64,000 nt of DNA from Bradyrhizobium sp. CSA112. Lineage in GTDB: Bacteria; Pseudomonadota; Alphaproteobacteria; Rhizobiales; Xanthobacteraceae. The first letter of the stretch is position 1; each line of letters begins with the position of its first letter. Below are positions 8,421 to 16,037 of this stretch, one piece after another. The notes under the pieces were generated by a model, which saw only the letters and a list, made by a program, of their open reading frames with translations, was not told the origin of the DNA and did no database searches. A program made the translations under genes and the position numbers. The stretch covers positions 248,001 through 312,000 of the forward strand of contig NZ_JAACFS010000002.1 in assembly GCF_029051645.1 (NCBI RefSeq), given 5' to 3'.

Positions 8421-9308
8421 CTAGCGGATCTGCGCCCGGATGAATTGGCCGGCATAGGCTAACGCGCGACGGCCGTCCTCGAGATGCGCATTCCAGACCG
8501 GCCACGCATGGATCATGTGCGGCCAGATTTGCAGCGTTACATCGGCATCGGCCGCTCCTGCTGTTTGGGCAAGCCGCGTGGCGTCGGCGAGCAGTGTCTC
8601 GGCCGATCCGACCTGAATCAGGATCGGCGGAAAGCCCGAGAGATCGGCCAACAGGGGCGACATCAGCGGATCCAGGCGATTGATGGATGGCGGCGCATAG
8701 GCATCCGCGAGTTCATCGAGATACGCCTTGTGGATCAGCGGATCGATGCCGTCCTTGGTCGCGAGCGTGTCGCCGGACATGGTCAGGTCGGTCCACGGCG
8801 AAATCAGCCACGCGCAGGCGGGCAGCGGTTCTTCCGCCGCGCGAAGCCGGTTGATGAGCCCTAGCGTCAGGTTGCCGCCTGCGCTGTCACCGCCGACGGC
8901 AATACTCGCCGCAGCAATACCTTGCCGGCGCAGGAAGCGCCACGCGGTGAGCGCGTCTTCATGGGCGGCGGGGTAGGGATGTTCAGGGGCAAGCCGGTAG
9001 TCGATCGCGAGCGTGCGCGTACCTGCCGCGCGCCCGGCCTCCGTCACCAGTCGGCGGTGGCTCACAATCGAGCCGGAGCAATATCCGCCGCCGTGGAAGT
9101 ACAGCAGCACGCGCTTCGGCTCGCTACCGGGTGCGATCGACCACTCGCCGGCGACACCGTCGCAATCGACGGCCTCGCATCGAACGTCCGGCGCTACCGG
9201 CCAGGTCGATCCGACCTCGTCGAGGCGCTGCCGTCGCTCCGACCAGCCGACCGGCCGCGGCTTCGAGCCCAGCAACGCGCGGATGGCGTCGATCTCGCTG
9301 TGAGCCAA
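8421..9308 (-). CDS. alpha/beta hydrolase, hormone-sensitive-lipase type
   Basis: A carboxylesterase/lipase-like enzyme of the HSL family, probably cytoplasmic, substrate unknown. The oxyanion-hole motif HGGGYCSG, the nucleophile motif GDSAGG and the C-terminal histidine in WPHMIHAWPVW are all in place, with the expected acid around SAETLLADA. I place the start at the TTG at 9308, preceded by GGAGAG; this gives 295 residues beginning at AHSEIDAIRALLG, close to the family norm. An in-frame ATG at 9347 is possible. The still longer frame to 9590 would run into the divergent Hsp20 leader. Confidence 0.85.
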   Translation of the reverse strand: MAHSEIDAIRALLGSKPRPVGWSERRQRLDEVGSTWPVAPDVRCEAVDCDGVAGEWSIAPGSEPKRVLLYFHGGGYCSGSIVSHRRLVTEAGRAAGTRTLAIDYRLAPEHPYPAAHEDALTAWRFLRRQGIAAASIAVGGDSAGGNLTLGLINRLRAAEEPLPACAWLISPWTDLTMSGDTLATKDGIDPLIHKAYLDELADAYAPPSINRLDPLMSPLLADLSGFPPILIQVGSAETLLADATRLAQTAGAADADVTLQIWPHMIHAWPVWNAHLEDGRRALAYAGQFIRAQIR

Positions 9309-9410
9309 GGTGGTCTCTCCCGATTGGGGACGCGTATCATTGCACATCGGTCGTGCGGTGCAAAAGTAACCGAAATGAGCGAGTAGGCGCCCAAAATTTT
9401 TGTCGGGTCC

Positions 9411-9549
9411 CTTGAAACCAAATGGCGGTTTTCTAATTTTTTTGCTGCCGCCGCTGGGCGGTCCGGGCGCCTGATGGGCCCGGTCTGAGACGGGCACCGG
9501 TCGTGTCCGGTGCCGCTCGTATCCAACTTGCTCTCTGGAGGATTTGGCT
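9411..9549 (+). promoter_or_regulatory. Hsp20 promoter and ROSE-type RNA thermometer
   Basis: CTTGAAA (9411-9417) and TTCTAATTT (9431-9439) look like promoter elements, although their spacing is short for sigma-70. From about 9445 the leader can form successive hairpins: GCCGCC/GGGCGGT, CCGGGC/GGGCCCGG and GCACCGG/CCGGTGC. A last one pairs CTTGCTC with the ribosome site GGAGGA (9537-9542). This order, with the anti-Shine-Dalgarno TTGCTC, is the ROSE architecture known from Bradyrhizobium small heat-shock genes, where heat melts the final hairpin and allows translation. Confidence 0.85.
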
Positions 9550-10008
9550 ATGCGCACGTACGACTTCACTCCCCTCTGGCGCTCGACCATCGGCTTCGAC
9601 CGCCTTTTCGACTTCGTCGAAACCGCGCAACGCGCGGGCGAGGATAACTACCCTCCCTACAATATCGAGCGGCTGGGCGAAGACCGCTATCAGATTTCGC
9701 TGGCCGTCGCCGGCTTCGCGGTCGACGAGATTTCCGTGACCGCCGAGCAGAACACGGTGACGATCGAAGGCCGCAAGGCCGAGAAGGACGAGCGCGAATA
9801 TCTCTATCAGGGTATCTCTGCGCGCCCCTTCAAGCGCCAGTTCAGCCTTGCCGACCATGTGGAGGTGAAGAGCGCCTCGTTCGAGGATGGCCTGCTGCGG
9901 ATCGAGTTGTATCGGGAAGTCCCGGAAGCGATGAAGCCGCGCCGCATCGCGATCAATGGCGCGGCGCCGGGCAATGTGCAGCAGATCGAGGCGAAGGCAG
10001 CGGCTTAA
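9550..10008 (+). CDS. Hsp20 / alpha-crystallin small heat-shock protein
   Basis: An ATP-independent cytoplasmic chaperone that holds unfolding proteins. The 152-residue product has an N-terminal arm (TYDFTPLWRSTIGFDRLFD), an alpha-crystallin domain (about 38-135, with YNIERLGEDRYQISLAVAGF and the A-x-F/L-x-x-G-L signature as SFEDGLLRIEL) and a C-terminal tail. It is most like the class A proteins related to IbpA/HspA of Bradyrhizobium. The ATG at 9550 lies seven bases after GGAGGA; a TTG at 9544 is in frame but too close to it. Control is probably through the ROSE leader. Confidence 0.93.
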   Translation: MRTYDFTPLWRSTIGFDRLFDFVETAQRAGEDNYPPYNIERLGEDRYQISLAVAGFAVDEISVTAEQNTVTIEGRKAEKDEREYLYQGISARPFKRQFSLADHVEVKSASFEDGLLRIELYREVPEAMKPRRIAINGAAPGNVQQIEAKAAA

Positions 10009-10093
10009 GCCCATCACGCCTTGCGAAGGAACCGAAAGGCTCTCGCCCGAACAGTGCGGGCGGGAAGCGTTTTCCACCTTTGGGGAGACACCG

Positions 10094-10411
10094 ATGATCG
10101 ACCAGACCTATAACGTGTTTGATCTGAACGCCGTGCTGCATCCGGGAGCCGTGTTCGATCACCCACGCGACGTGGTCGCGGATGCTACGCTTTCGCTGGG
10201 CGAAAAGCGCGCGATCCTCGCGTCCTGGGCCTCGGATGCGGCGGCAGTGACTTCGAATCCCGCGCTCCGCGAACTGGCCGGGACGAGGCGCATTGTGACA
10301 ATCGATGAGGTTCTCGAAGCGCTCTCGATGCTCGACCACAAACCGCCGGGACCACCCGGCGGTAAGCCGATGCGGCGAAAATCGACCTCGCGGGTAGCGC
10401 TGGCGGCGTAG
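10094..10411 (+). CDS. conserved hypothetical protein downstream of Hsp20
   Basis: Function unknown. A 105-residue soluble protein with the core HPRDVVADATLSLGEKRAIL followed by ASWASDAAAVTSNPALREL, a helical region also seen in short rhizobial proteins, and a Pro/Gly-rich then basic tail. The ATG at 10094 follows GGGGAGA. It begins 85 bases after the Hsp20 stop on the same strand, so it may share the heat-inducible transcript. The longer in-frame reading from 9956 overlaps the Hsp20 gene and is unlikely. Confidence 0.7.
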   Translation: MIDQTYNVFDLNAVLHPGAVFDHPRDVVADATLSLGEKRAILASWASDAAAVTSNPALRELAGTRRIVTIDEVLEALSMLDHKPPGPPGGKPMRRKSTSRVALAA

Positions 10412-10434
10412 GCTTCGAGCGACCAACATCCCCA

Positions 10435-10471
10435 AAAAGGTGCGGCCACCCTTTGGGGGAAGGGTGGCCGC
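10435..10471 (-). terminator. terminator hairpin between convergent genes
   Basis: A perfect 12-base stem, GCGGCCACCCTT (10442-10453) with AAGGGTGGCCGC (10460-10471). On the minus strand it is followed by CACCTTTTT, so it suits the end of the BTLCP gene transcript; on the plus strand no T-run follows. Confidence 0.7.
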
Positions 10472-10490
10472 GCGCGAACCGGTCTGGGAC

Positions 10491-10510
10491 GGGGAGGGGT
10501 GGGGATGTGA
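10491..10510 (+). repeat. 20-base G-rich motif, copy 1
   Basis: GGGGAGGGGTGGGGATGTGA, which recurs with one change (T to C) at 17890-17909 inside a candidate small RNA. Here it lies in the 3' untranslated region of the minus-strand BTLCP gene. Confidence 0.6.
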
Positions 10511-10542
10511 CCGGGTCGCGGGTTCGTAAAATCCTTCTCTCG

Positions 10543-11169
10543 TTATCGATCGCGTGACGAAGCGGTGGCGACCGCAGGGCGGCTGTCACCGAGCGAGACC
10601 CAGATATTCGGATCGCTCTGCGACTGACGCTTGACGAAGCGGTAGCCGGTCTCCGTCCAGGCCAGGACGTTTTCGTTCTGGTTATCGAGAACGAATTCGC
10701 CCTTGTCGGTCTTCACCGTCAGCACCGCGTGGCCTTCGCCCTTCTTGTCGCGCACCACCGTGATCAGCAGCGCTTCGCGCGGCCATCCGGCGTCGATCAG
10801 CATCTTGCGCTTCAGAAGCACATAGTCCTCGCAGTCACCGTAACCGTCCGTCGGCAACGACCATTTCTCGATCACACCCCAATGATCCATGTCGGTGATC
10901 GGCTTGACGGTCTCATTGACCCACTTGTTGACCCGCAGCAGATCCCGCCACGCCGTCTGCGACATCACGATGTCGCGTGGCTGTGACACGCCGCGGCATT
11001 CGCTCGCGTTCTCGGCGCAGAATTCGACCCAGCCGATCGGCGAACGCGCGGCCTCGCCAAGGCTGGCATAGAGAGCGTCGCCGGCTTTCGCCTGGACGCT
11101 CATCGAAGCGTTCATCCCCAACAGGACGGCGATAACCGCCAGTCCCTTCCCCTGTCCCCTGAACAACAT
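10543..11169 (-). CDS. BTLCP-type transglutaminase-like cysteine peptidase
   Basis: An exported protein of the bacterial transglutaminase-like cysteine proteinase family (LapG-like fold), a group that often cuts surface proteins in the periplasm. The catalytic triad expected for the fold is visible: Cys in YGDCEDYV, His in GEGHAVLTV and Asp in FVLDNQN. A signal peptide covers the start (GLAVIAVLLGMNASMSVQAKA). I chose the ATG at 11169, before LFRGQGK; an ATG 12 codons upstream is possible. No LapD-like or adhesin gene is nearby, so its substrate is unknown. A strong hairpin follows the gene. Confidence 0.88.
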   Translation of the reverse strand: MLFRGQGKGLAVIAVLLGMNASMSVQAKAGDALYASLGEAARSPIGWVEFCAENASECRGVSQPRDIVMSQTAWRDLLRVNKWVNETVKPITDMDHWGVIEKWSLPTDGYGDCEDYVLLKRKMLIDAGWPREALLITVVRDKKGEGHAVLTVKTDKGEFVLDNQNENVLAWTETGYRFVKRQSQSDPNIWVSLGDSRPAVATASSRDR

Positions 11170-11205
11170 GTGGCCCCCGTTTCTTGTTGGGACCACGTTT
11201 CGCAC

Positions 11206-11424
11206 AAAGGATTTGCGCTGCAGCTAAGTCAGGCAAGTACATTTGACGTGAATACTAGTAAAAGGCGCGGCGAATTCGATCTATACTTGAATCGAATTCG
11301 ACTAAAATTTGATACAACTGCAATTGATTCAAATTTTACGTGTTAACGCCGCTGCGCTGCGATAGCAGCGGATGCGCCCGCAAAAGCGTCCGGCGTTAAC
11401 CGACTTTGGCCGGTGCCGGATGGG
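11206..11424. other. AT-rich intergenic stretch
   Basis: No gene seen. Bases 11245-11345 are strikingly AT-rich for this window, with runs such as GAATTCGATCTATACTTGAA and CAAATTTTACGTGTTAAC and repeated AATTCGA / GATTCAA motifs. It lies between the divergent start of the BTLCP gene and the PilZ gene's 3' end. Confidence 0.45.
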
Positions 11425-11460
11425 AAAAGGCGGCATCCGGAAACGCGGATACCGCCTTTT
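11425..11460 (-). terminator. rho-independent terminator
   Basis: AAAAGGCGG-C-ATCCG (11425-11439) pairs with CGGAT-A-CCGCCTTTT (11446-11460) around a short loop. A-runs and T-runs on opposite sides make it usable in both directions; it lies just beyond the PilZ gene's stop. Confidence 0.85.
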
Positions 11461-11497
11461 GAAGCTGAAAAATCAGGGATTTTTGGCGGCCGGCGCT

Positions 11498-12124
11498 TTA
11501 CCGCGCGGTAACTGCGTCTTCGAGCGTCTCGGCAACCTGCTCGTGGACGAACTCCAGCGCGAAGCCTTCTTCGAGATTTCGCACCACTCGGGACTGGACC
11601 TTGCCGAGCATGACCAGCGATTTGAGAGGCGGGCGGTTCTCCGCGGCGATCGCGGCGCCCGACAGCGACAGGTCGATGATGCGGCAGGTCATCTTGCTGC
11701 CGTCCTCGAGCGTGAGCAGGGCGATCGGATTCCGCGGCACGATACGGTCGTGACGGCGATCTTCCGGCAGATTGAGGATATCGCGGTTGGCGAGCCAGGT
11801 GAGCTGGGCGGCGAGCTTGTCGCGCTTGCGCGCGGTCGCGCCCACCGTCATGGCAAAGCCGTTGTCGATGATGCGGGTGATCTTGCCCTCGACCCGGCCG
11901 ATGTGGTCGAGATAGGCGATCACGCGGTCGCCGACATTGCCGATGCCGGGCGCCAGCAGCGCCAATCCGCCCGGCGACATGTTGATAATCTGGCAAGGAA
12001 ATTCGCGGCGATCCGGCAGCATGTAGCGGCCAAGCAGGTGGACCTTGACGCGCTGAAAGCGCCGTCGCTCCTCAGCGGACGGGACCGTGGTTGTTTTCTT
12101 TTGCGCAAACGACATCTTCGCCAC
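11498..12124 (-). CDS. tandem PilZ-domain protein
   Basis: A 208-residue cytoplasmic protein with two PilZ-like domains, which bind cyclic di-GMP. The first (about 18-100) has RRRFQRVKV and the N-x-S-x-x-G motif as NMSPGGLAL. The second (about 120-195) has RHDRIVPRNP and DLSLSGAAI, matching the RxxxR and D/N-x-S-x-x-G signature. It could read c-di-GMP made or destroyed by enzymes such as the GGDEF-EAL protein at 22.1 kb, although they are not linked. An internal ATG three codons in is an alternative start. A strong terminator follows. Confidence 0.9.
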   Translation of the reverse strand: MAKMSFAQKKTTTVPSAEERRRFQRVKVHLLGRYMLPDRREFPCQIINMSPGGLALLAPGIGNVGDRVIAYLDHIGRVEGKITRIIDNGFAMTVGATARKRDKLAAQLTWLANRDILNLPEDRRHDRIVPRNPIALLTLEDGSKMTCRIIDLSLSGAAIAAENRPPLKSLVMLGKVQSRVVRNLEEGFALEFVHEQVAETLEDAVTAR

Positions 12125-12392
12125 CAGACAGCCGGTCTTTCGGCGTCAGGAAGACCCTAAGGCCGGCAGGGTTAACGATGTGTTAGCGGCGGTTGCATGA
12201 AGTGCTCAAGATTTCCCTACGGACAATTTGGCGCGGCCATAAGCGATCGGCGCACGAGCGACGCGGCCCTCGGATTGTACTGGCGCGTTCATACGACGAA
12301 CGGGGGCATCATGGAGTTGCGCGCGGTGGCCTTAGGATTACGCTCGCGCCCGGCCAGGCCCGGCCGAAAATGCTAGCGGACGGAGGAACAGG

Positions 12393-13166
12393 ATGCCGGG
12401 AGTGAAGCGGGAACGCGACGACAGCGTCGGCGTACTGACGTTGGATGAGCCTGAAACCCTGAATGCGATGACGCCCGATCTGTTGGGCGATCTCGCGACA
12501 GCCATTGGCGAGATTAACGATGACCCGCAGGTGCGGGCGCTGGTGTTGACCGGCGCCGGGCGCGGCTTCTGCTCGGGGCAAAATCTCAAGGCCGCGCAAA
12601 TCCTCGGCGACGACATCGCGGCCGGCGTGATGAAGTATTACTGGCCGGCATTCAAGGCATTGCGCGAGTGCCGCGTGCCGGTCGTGGTCGCCGTCAACGG
12701 CGTGGCGGCGGGCGGCGGGTTCAGCCTAGCGATGGCGGGCGACATGATCGTTGCCGCGCGTTCGGCGCGCTTCATTCAGGTGTTCAGCCGCATCGCGCTG
12801 GTCCCCGATCTCGGCTCGACCTGGATGTTGCCGCGTCTCGTGGGCCGGCAGCGCGCTCTCGAATTGATGATGACCAACGAGCCGCTCTCGGCCGATCAGG
12901 CGAAAGAGTGGGGATTGGTCCGTGAAGTGTTCGATGATGCGGCGCTTCAGGGCGGCGCGCTTGAGCTGGCGCGCAGGCTCGCGAGCGGGCCGACGCGCGC
13001 CCTCGTCGCGACGCGCCGCCTGATCGACGAGAGCGAACACGCCAGCTATGCCGATCAGTTCCGCCGCGAGATCGAAACGCAGGCCGAGATCCGCCTGAGC
13101 GCGGACGCTGTGGAAGGGCGCAATGCCTTTCTCGAGAAGCGTGCGGCCGTGTTCACCGGACGCTGA
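12393..13166 (+). CDS. enoyl-CoA hydratase/isomerase family protein
   Basis: A crotonase-fold enzyme acting on acyl-CoA thioesters, 257 residues, cytoplasmic. The oxyanion-hole segments are visible as GAGRGFCSGQNL and NGVAAGGGFSLAMAGD. The second has Gly-Gly-Gly, and the usual first glutamate position is replaced by small residues, closer to PaaG/PaaB-type isomerases than to classical hydratases. The C-terminal helices (EGRNAFLEKRAAVFTGR) are complete. GGAGG lies before the ATG. It precedes a broken poxB fragment by 16 bases, suggesting that a former operon was cut. The exact substrate is unknown. Confidence 0.88.
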   Translation: MPGVKRERDDSVGVLTLDEPETLNAMTPDLLGDLATAIGEINDDPQVRALVLTGAGRGFCSGQNLKAAQILGDDIAAGVMKYYWPAFKALRECRVPVVVAVNGVAAGGGFSLAMAGDMIVAARSARFIQVFSRIALVPDLGSTWMLPRLVGRQRALELMMTNEPLSADQAKEWGLVREVFDDAALQGGALELARRLASGPTRALVATRRLIDESEHASYADQFRREIETQAEIRLSADAVEGRNAFLEKRAAVFTGR

Positions 13167-13182
13167 GAAAGGACCAGCCATC

Positions 13183-13281
13183 GTGCGGATCGAGAATGTT
13201 GCCGACCTCATCGCCGAAACATTGGCCCGCGCCGGCGTCAAACGCGTCTTTGGGCGTGGTCGGCGATAGTCTGAACGGCCT
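13183..13281 (+). pseudogene. 5' stump of a pyruvate oxidase (poxB-like) gene
   Basis: From GTG 13183 the reading is RIENVADLIAETLARAGVKR-VFG, the typical N-terminus of thiamine-diphosphate pyruvate dehydrogenase (quinone) enzymes. One extra G near 13252 throws the frame; in the next frame VVGDSLNGL continues the family match before homology ends near 13282. Over 500 codons are missing. AAAGGA lies before the start. The stump directly follows the enoyl-CoA hydratase gene. Confidence 0.7.
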
Positions 13282-13381
13282 CGGCGGCAAAGACCAATCT
13301 GCTGTCGCGCCAGGAAGTGTACTCCGGGGCAACCTTTAATTCGGCTGGATGGCTGTTCAGTGTGCTAAACAATAAGGCTCC

Positions 13382-13969
13382 ATGTCCAAATGGCTTAAAC
13401 AGTTCCTGTTTGGAATTTGGGGTCTTCTGCTGATCCCACCGATCACGCCTGTCCTCAAAAAATGGCTGGAGGAAAACGTCTTCTCCGATCCTAACGATGT
13501 GGCCACGACGGTTTTTCGTAACGCAGTGGCCACAACCGCTTTTGATAACCTTCTCGCACTGGGTCAACAGCGTTGGTTTACATTTGCGGTGGTCTTTTTG
13601 ACCGGGGTCGTATTTGGCGTCTCGTTGGAATGGTTGAACCGAAAGTCGGATCAGAAGAAAGCCTCCGAGCTTCGGAGCCTCGGCTCTAAATTTCGCAGTC
13701 TTTCAGATAGCCTCAAAATTCGGACCGCGTCGCCAGGATGGCCGGACAATGTGAGTGATCTTAAACCTGCAATCGCGTCTGCATTTGGCTCCGCCAGGAA
13801 GTTTCATCTGTGGACTCCGGATCAGCACCTCTACCAATTGCCGGATGCGTCATTCCTTTGTGAATACTTCAGATGTGTCGGTAAGCTTTTGGAGGATGGA
13901 CAATTTGACAAGGCCAACAGGGAGGCGCTCTCCTGGAAGCCATTCCTTGATAACGTGACACTGTCTTGA
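13382..13969 (+). CDS. hypothetical membrane protein of low GC
   Basis: Not recognised. The 195-residue protein has two hydrophobic segments (about 5-25, KQFLFGIWGLLLIPPITPVL, and about 65-85, RWFTFAVVFLTGVVFGVSLEW), then a soluble domain with Trp/His-containing stretches such as RKFHLWTPDQHLYQLP. Its base composition is visibly poorer in G+C than its neighbours, and it begins 100 bases after the poxB stump. Both points suggest that it came in by transfer and that the insertion removed most of poxB. No toxin, phage or defence signature was seen. Confidence 0.65.
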   Translation: MSKWLKQFLFGIWGLLLIPPITPVLKKWLEENVFSDPNDVATTVFRNAVATTAFDNLLALGQQRWFTFAVVFLTGVVFGVSLEWLNRKSDQKKASELRSLGSKFRSLSDSLKIRTASPGWPDNVSDLKPAIASAFGSARKFHLWTPDQHLYQLPDASFLCEYFRCVGKLLEDGQFDKANREALSWKPFLDNVTLS

Positions 13970-13981
13970 GTTTCCGCAGGC

Positions 13982-14710
13982 TCAGCCGACCTGGCCCACG
14001 AACTGTTGCAGTTCCGGCGTCCGTGGCGCGGCGAACACCTCCTTTGGAACGCCTTCTTCATGCACCTTGCCATGGTGCATGAATACGAGCTTGGTGCCGA
14101 CGTCGCGGGCGAAGCGCATTTCATGCGTGACCAGGATCAGCGTCATGCCCTCGCGCGCCAATTGCTCGACCACGCGCAGCACCTCGTTGACCAGTTCGGG
14201 ATCGAGCGCCGAGGTGATTTCGTCGCATAGCAGCACCTTCGGCCGCATCGCCAGCGAGCGGGCAATGGCGACGCGCTGCTGCTGGCCGCCGGATAGTTCG
14301 CTTGGATAGGCGTCCATCTTTTCCGACAATCCCACCTTGGCCAGCACTTCGGCGGCAGTGGTGCGGGCTTCCGTCTTCGACATCTTGTTGACGACGGTCG
14401 GCGCCAGCATGACGTTCTCGGCTGCCGTCAGATGCGGAAACAGGTTGAACTGCTGGAACACCATGCCGACATGACGCCGCAGTTCGCGCAGATTGGTACT
14501 CGCGCCGCCGACCTCGATCCCGTCGGCGACGATGGCGCCCGACTGATAGGTCTCCAGCCCATTGATGCAGCGAAGCAGCGTGCTCTTGCCCGAGCCGGAG
14601 CGGCCGATGATCGCGACCACGTCGCCCTTGGCGATGTCGAGCGAGACGCCTTTCAGCACCTCGTTCGGACCGAAACTCTTCCTGACGTCACGAATGCTAA
14701 CGAGCGACAT
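13982..14710 (-). CDS. polar amino acid ABC transporter ATP-binding protein
   Basis: The ATPase of an uptake transporter on the inner membrane. The 242-residue protein has Walker A (GRSGSGKST), Q-loop (VFQQFNLFPH), signature LSGGQQQR, Walker B (VLLCDEITSALDPE) and H-loop (THEM). It is closest in type to GlnQ/HisP-class polar amino acid importers. Its start overlaps the end of the upstream permease gene by 14 bases; it is the last gene of a four-gene operon in the order binding protein, permease, permease, ATPase. Confidence 0.93.
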   Translation of the reverse strand: MSLVSIRDVRKSFGPNEVLKGVSLDIAKGDVVAIIGRSGSGKSTLLRCINGLETYQSGAIVADGIEVGGASTNLRELRRHVGMVFQQFNLFPHLTAAENVMLAPTVVNKMSKTEARTTAAEVLAKVGLSEKMDAYPSELSGGQQQRVAIARSLAMRPKVLLCDEITSALDPELVNEVLRVVEQLAREGMTLILVTHEMRFARDVGTKLVFMHHGKVHEEGVPKEVFAAPRTPELQQFVGQVG

Positions 14711-15347
14711 TGAGGCGGCCTTCGATTTTCTTCGCCCACCAGGACAGCGGGAAACACAAGCAGAAATAGATCAGCGCGACCAGCGAGTAGACCAGGAACG
14801 GGCGGAACGTCGCGTTGTTGAGCATGGTCCCGGCCTTGGTCAGCTCGACGAAGCCGATGATCGAGGCGAGGGCGGTGCCCTTGATGACCTGCACGGAGAA
14901 GCCCACGGTAGGGGCGACCGCGATGCGCGAGGCCTGCGGCAGGATGACGTAACGCATCTGCTCGATGTAGCTGAGCGCAAGGCTGGAGGACGCCTCCCAC
15001 TGGCCCTTCGGAATGGATTCCACGCAGCCGCGCCAGATCTCCGCCAGGAACGCGCTGGTCCAGAACGTCAGCGCCAGCGTCGCCGCCGCCCATGGCGAGA
15101 CCTCGACGCCGAACAGCGCGATGCCGAAGAAGAACAGGAATAGCTGCATCAACAGCGGCGTGCCCTGGAAGAACTCGATGTAGATCTTGGTGAACCATTC
15201 CAGCGGCGCGATCCGCGACGTCCGCATGAACAACAGGATCAGGCCTACTATGCCACCGCAGAAAAATGCGATCAGCGACAGCACGATCGTCCACTGCGTG
15301 GCGACCAGAAGGTTGGAGAGGATGTCCCAGAAGCTGAACTGCAGCAT
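14697..15347 (-). CDS. polar amino acid ABC transporter permease 2
   Basis: An inner membrane permease of 216 residues with the HisMQ-type fold, about five hydrophobic segments. The EAA-like cytoplasmic loop that contacts the ATPase is seen as EASSSLALSYIEQMRYVILPQA. It probably pairs with the neighbouring permease as a heterodimer. Its ATG lies one base past the stop of the first permease, consistent with coupled translation. Confidence 0.92.
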   Translation of the reverse strand: MLQFSFWDILSNLLVATQWTIVLSLIAFFCGGIVGLILLFMRTSRIAPLEWFTKIYIEFFQGTPLLMQLFLFFFGIALFGVEVSPWAAATLALTFWTSAFLAEIWRGCVESIPKGQWEASSSLALSYIEQMRYVILPQASRIAVAPTVGFSVQVIKGTALASIIGFVELTKAGTMLNNATFRPFLVYSLVALIYFCLCFPLSWWAKKIEGRLNVAR

Positions 15348-15350
15348 GGC

Positions 15351-16013
15351 TCACCTCGCCTTGAAGATGACGCGGCCGAGCGCGCGCAGCAGCGAGCGTG
15401 TCAGCAGGGCGAGCAGGAGGTAGCCCAGCGCGACGAGCAGATAGACTTCGAAGTTGCGGAAGTTCCGCGACGCTACGAAGTTCGCGGCATAGGTGAGGTC
15501 TTCCGCCGAGATCTGCGACACCACCGCCGAGCCGAGCATGACGATGATGATCTGCGACGACAGCGCCGGATAGATTTTTCGAAATGCCTGGTTGAGGACG
15601 ATATGGCGCAGCACCTCCCATTTCGACATCGCAAGGCTCAATCCGGCCTCGATGTGCCCTTTGGGGACCGCCTCGATGCCGGCGCGGATGATCTCGGTCG
15701 AGTAGGCGCCGAGATTGATCACCATGGCGAGGAAGGCGGCGGTGGTTTCGCTCAGTTTCAACCCCAGCGCCGGCAGGCCGAAGAAGATGAAGAACAACTG
15801 CACGATGAACGGCGTGTTGCGGATCAGCTCGACATAGACCGCGACGATGCGGCCGAGCCAAACGGGGCCGAACGTGCGCGCCGCGGCGCCTGCGGTGCCG
15901 ACGGCAATGCCGGCCGCCGTCGACACAACAGTCAGCACGATCGTGAAGAGCAGCCCGTACAGAAGCACGTTCCAGTAGGGCAGCAGTTCAGCGAATTGCA
16001 GCTTGTAAGACAC
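15351..16013 (-). CDS. polar amino acid ABC transporter permease 1
   Basis: A 220-residue inner membrane permease of the HisMQ type. Its ATPase-docking loop is visible as EAGLSLAMSKWEVLRHIVLN, preceded by the family motif RNTPFIVQLFFIFFGLP. It follows the binding-protein gene by 24 bases and precedes the second permease by three, so all belong to one transcript. The permeases are about 30 percent alike by eye in the docking loop, as expected for heterodimers. Confidence 0.92.
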   Translation of the reverse strand: MSYKLQFAELLPYWNVLLYGLLFTIVLTVVSTAAGIAVGTAGAAARTFGPVWLGRIVAVYVELIRNTPFIVQLFFIFFGLPALGLKLSETTAAFLAMVINLGAYSTEIIRAGIEAVPKGHIEAGLSLAMSKWEVLRHIVLNQAFRKIYPALSSQIIIVMLGSAVVSQISAEDLTYAANFVASRNFRNFEVYLLVALGYLLLALLTRSLLRALGRVIFKAR

Positions 16014-16037
16014 CGCGGCGTTCCCAGCGCTTCGCCT

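Noticed and set aside
10505..10540. A GGGTTCG stretch resembling a tRNA T-arm
   Set aside because: The flanking bases do not form the five-base stem, and no D-arm, anticodon arm or acceptor pair is present.
14653..15861. A 402-codon minus-strand frame across both permease genes
   Set aside because: It crosses two genes in the wrong frame and has no membrane pattern or ribosome site.
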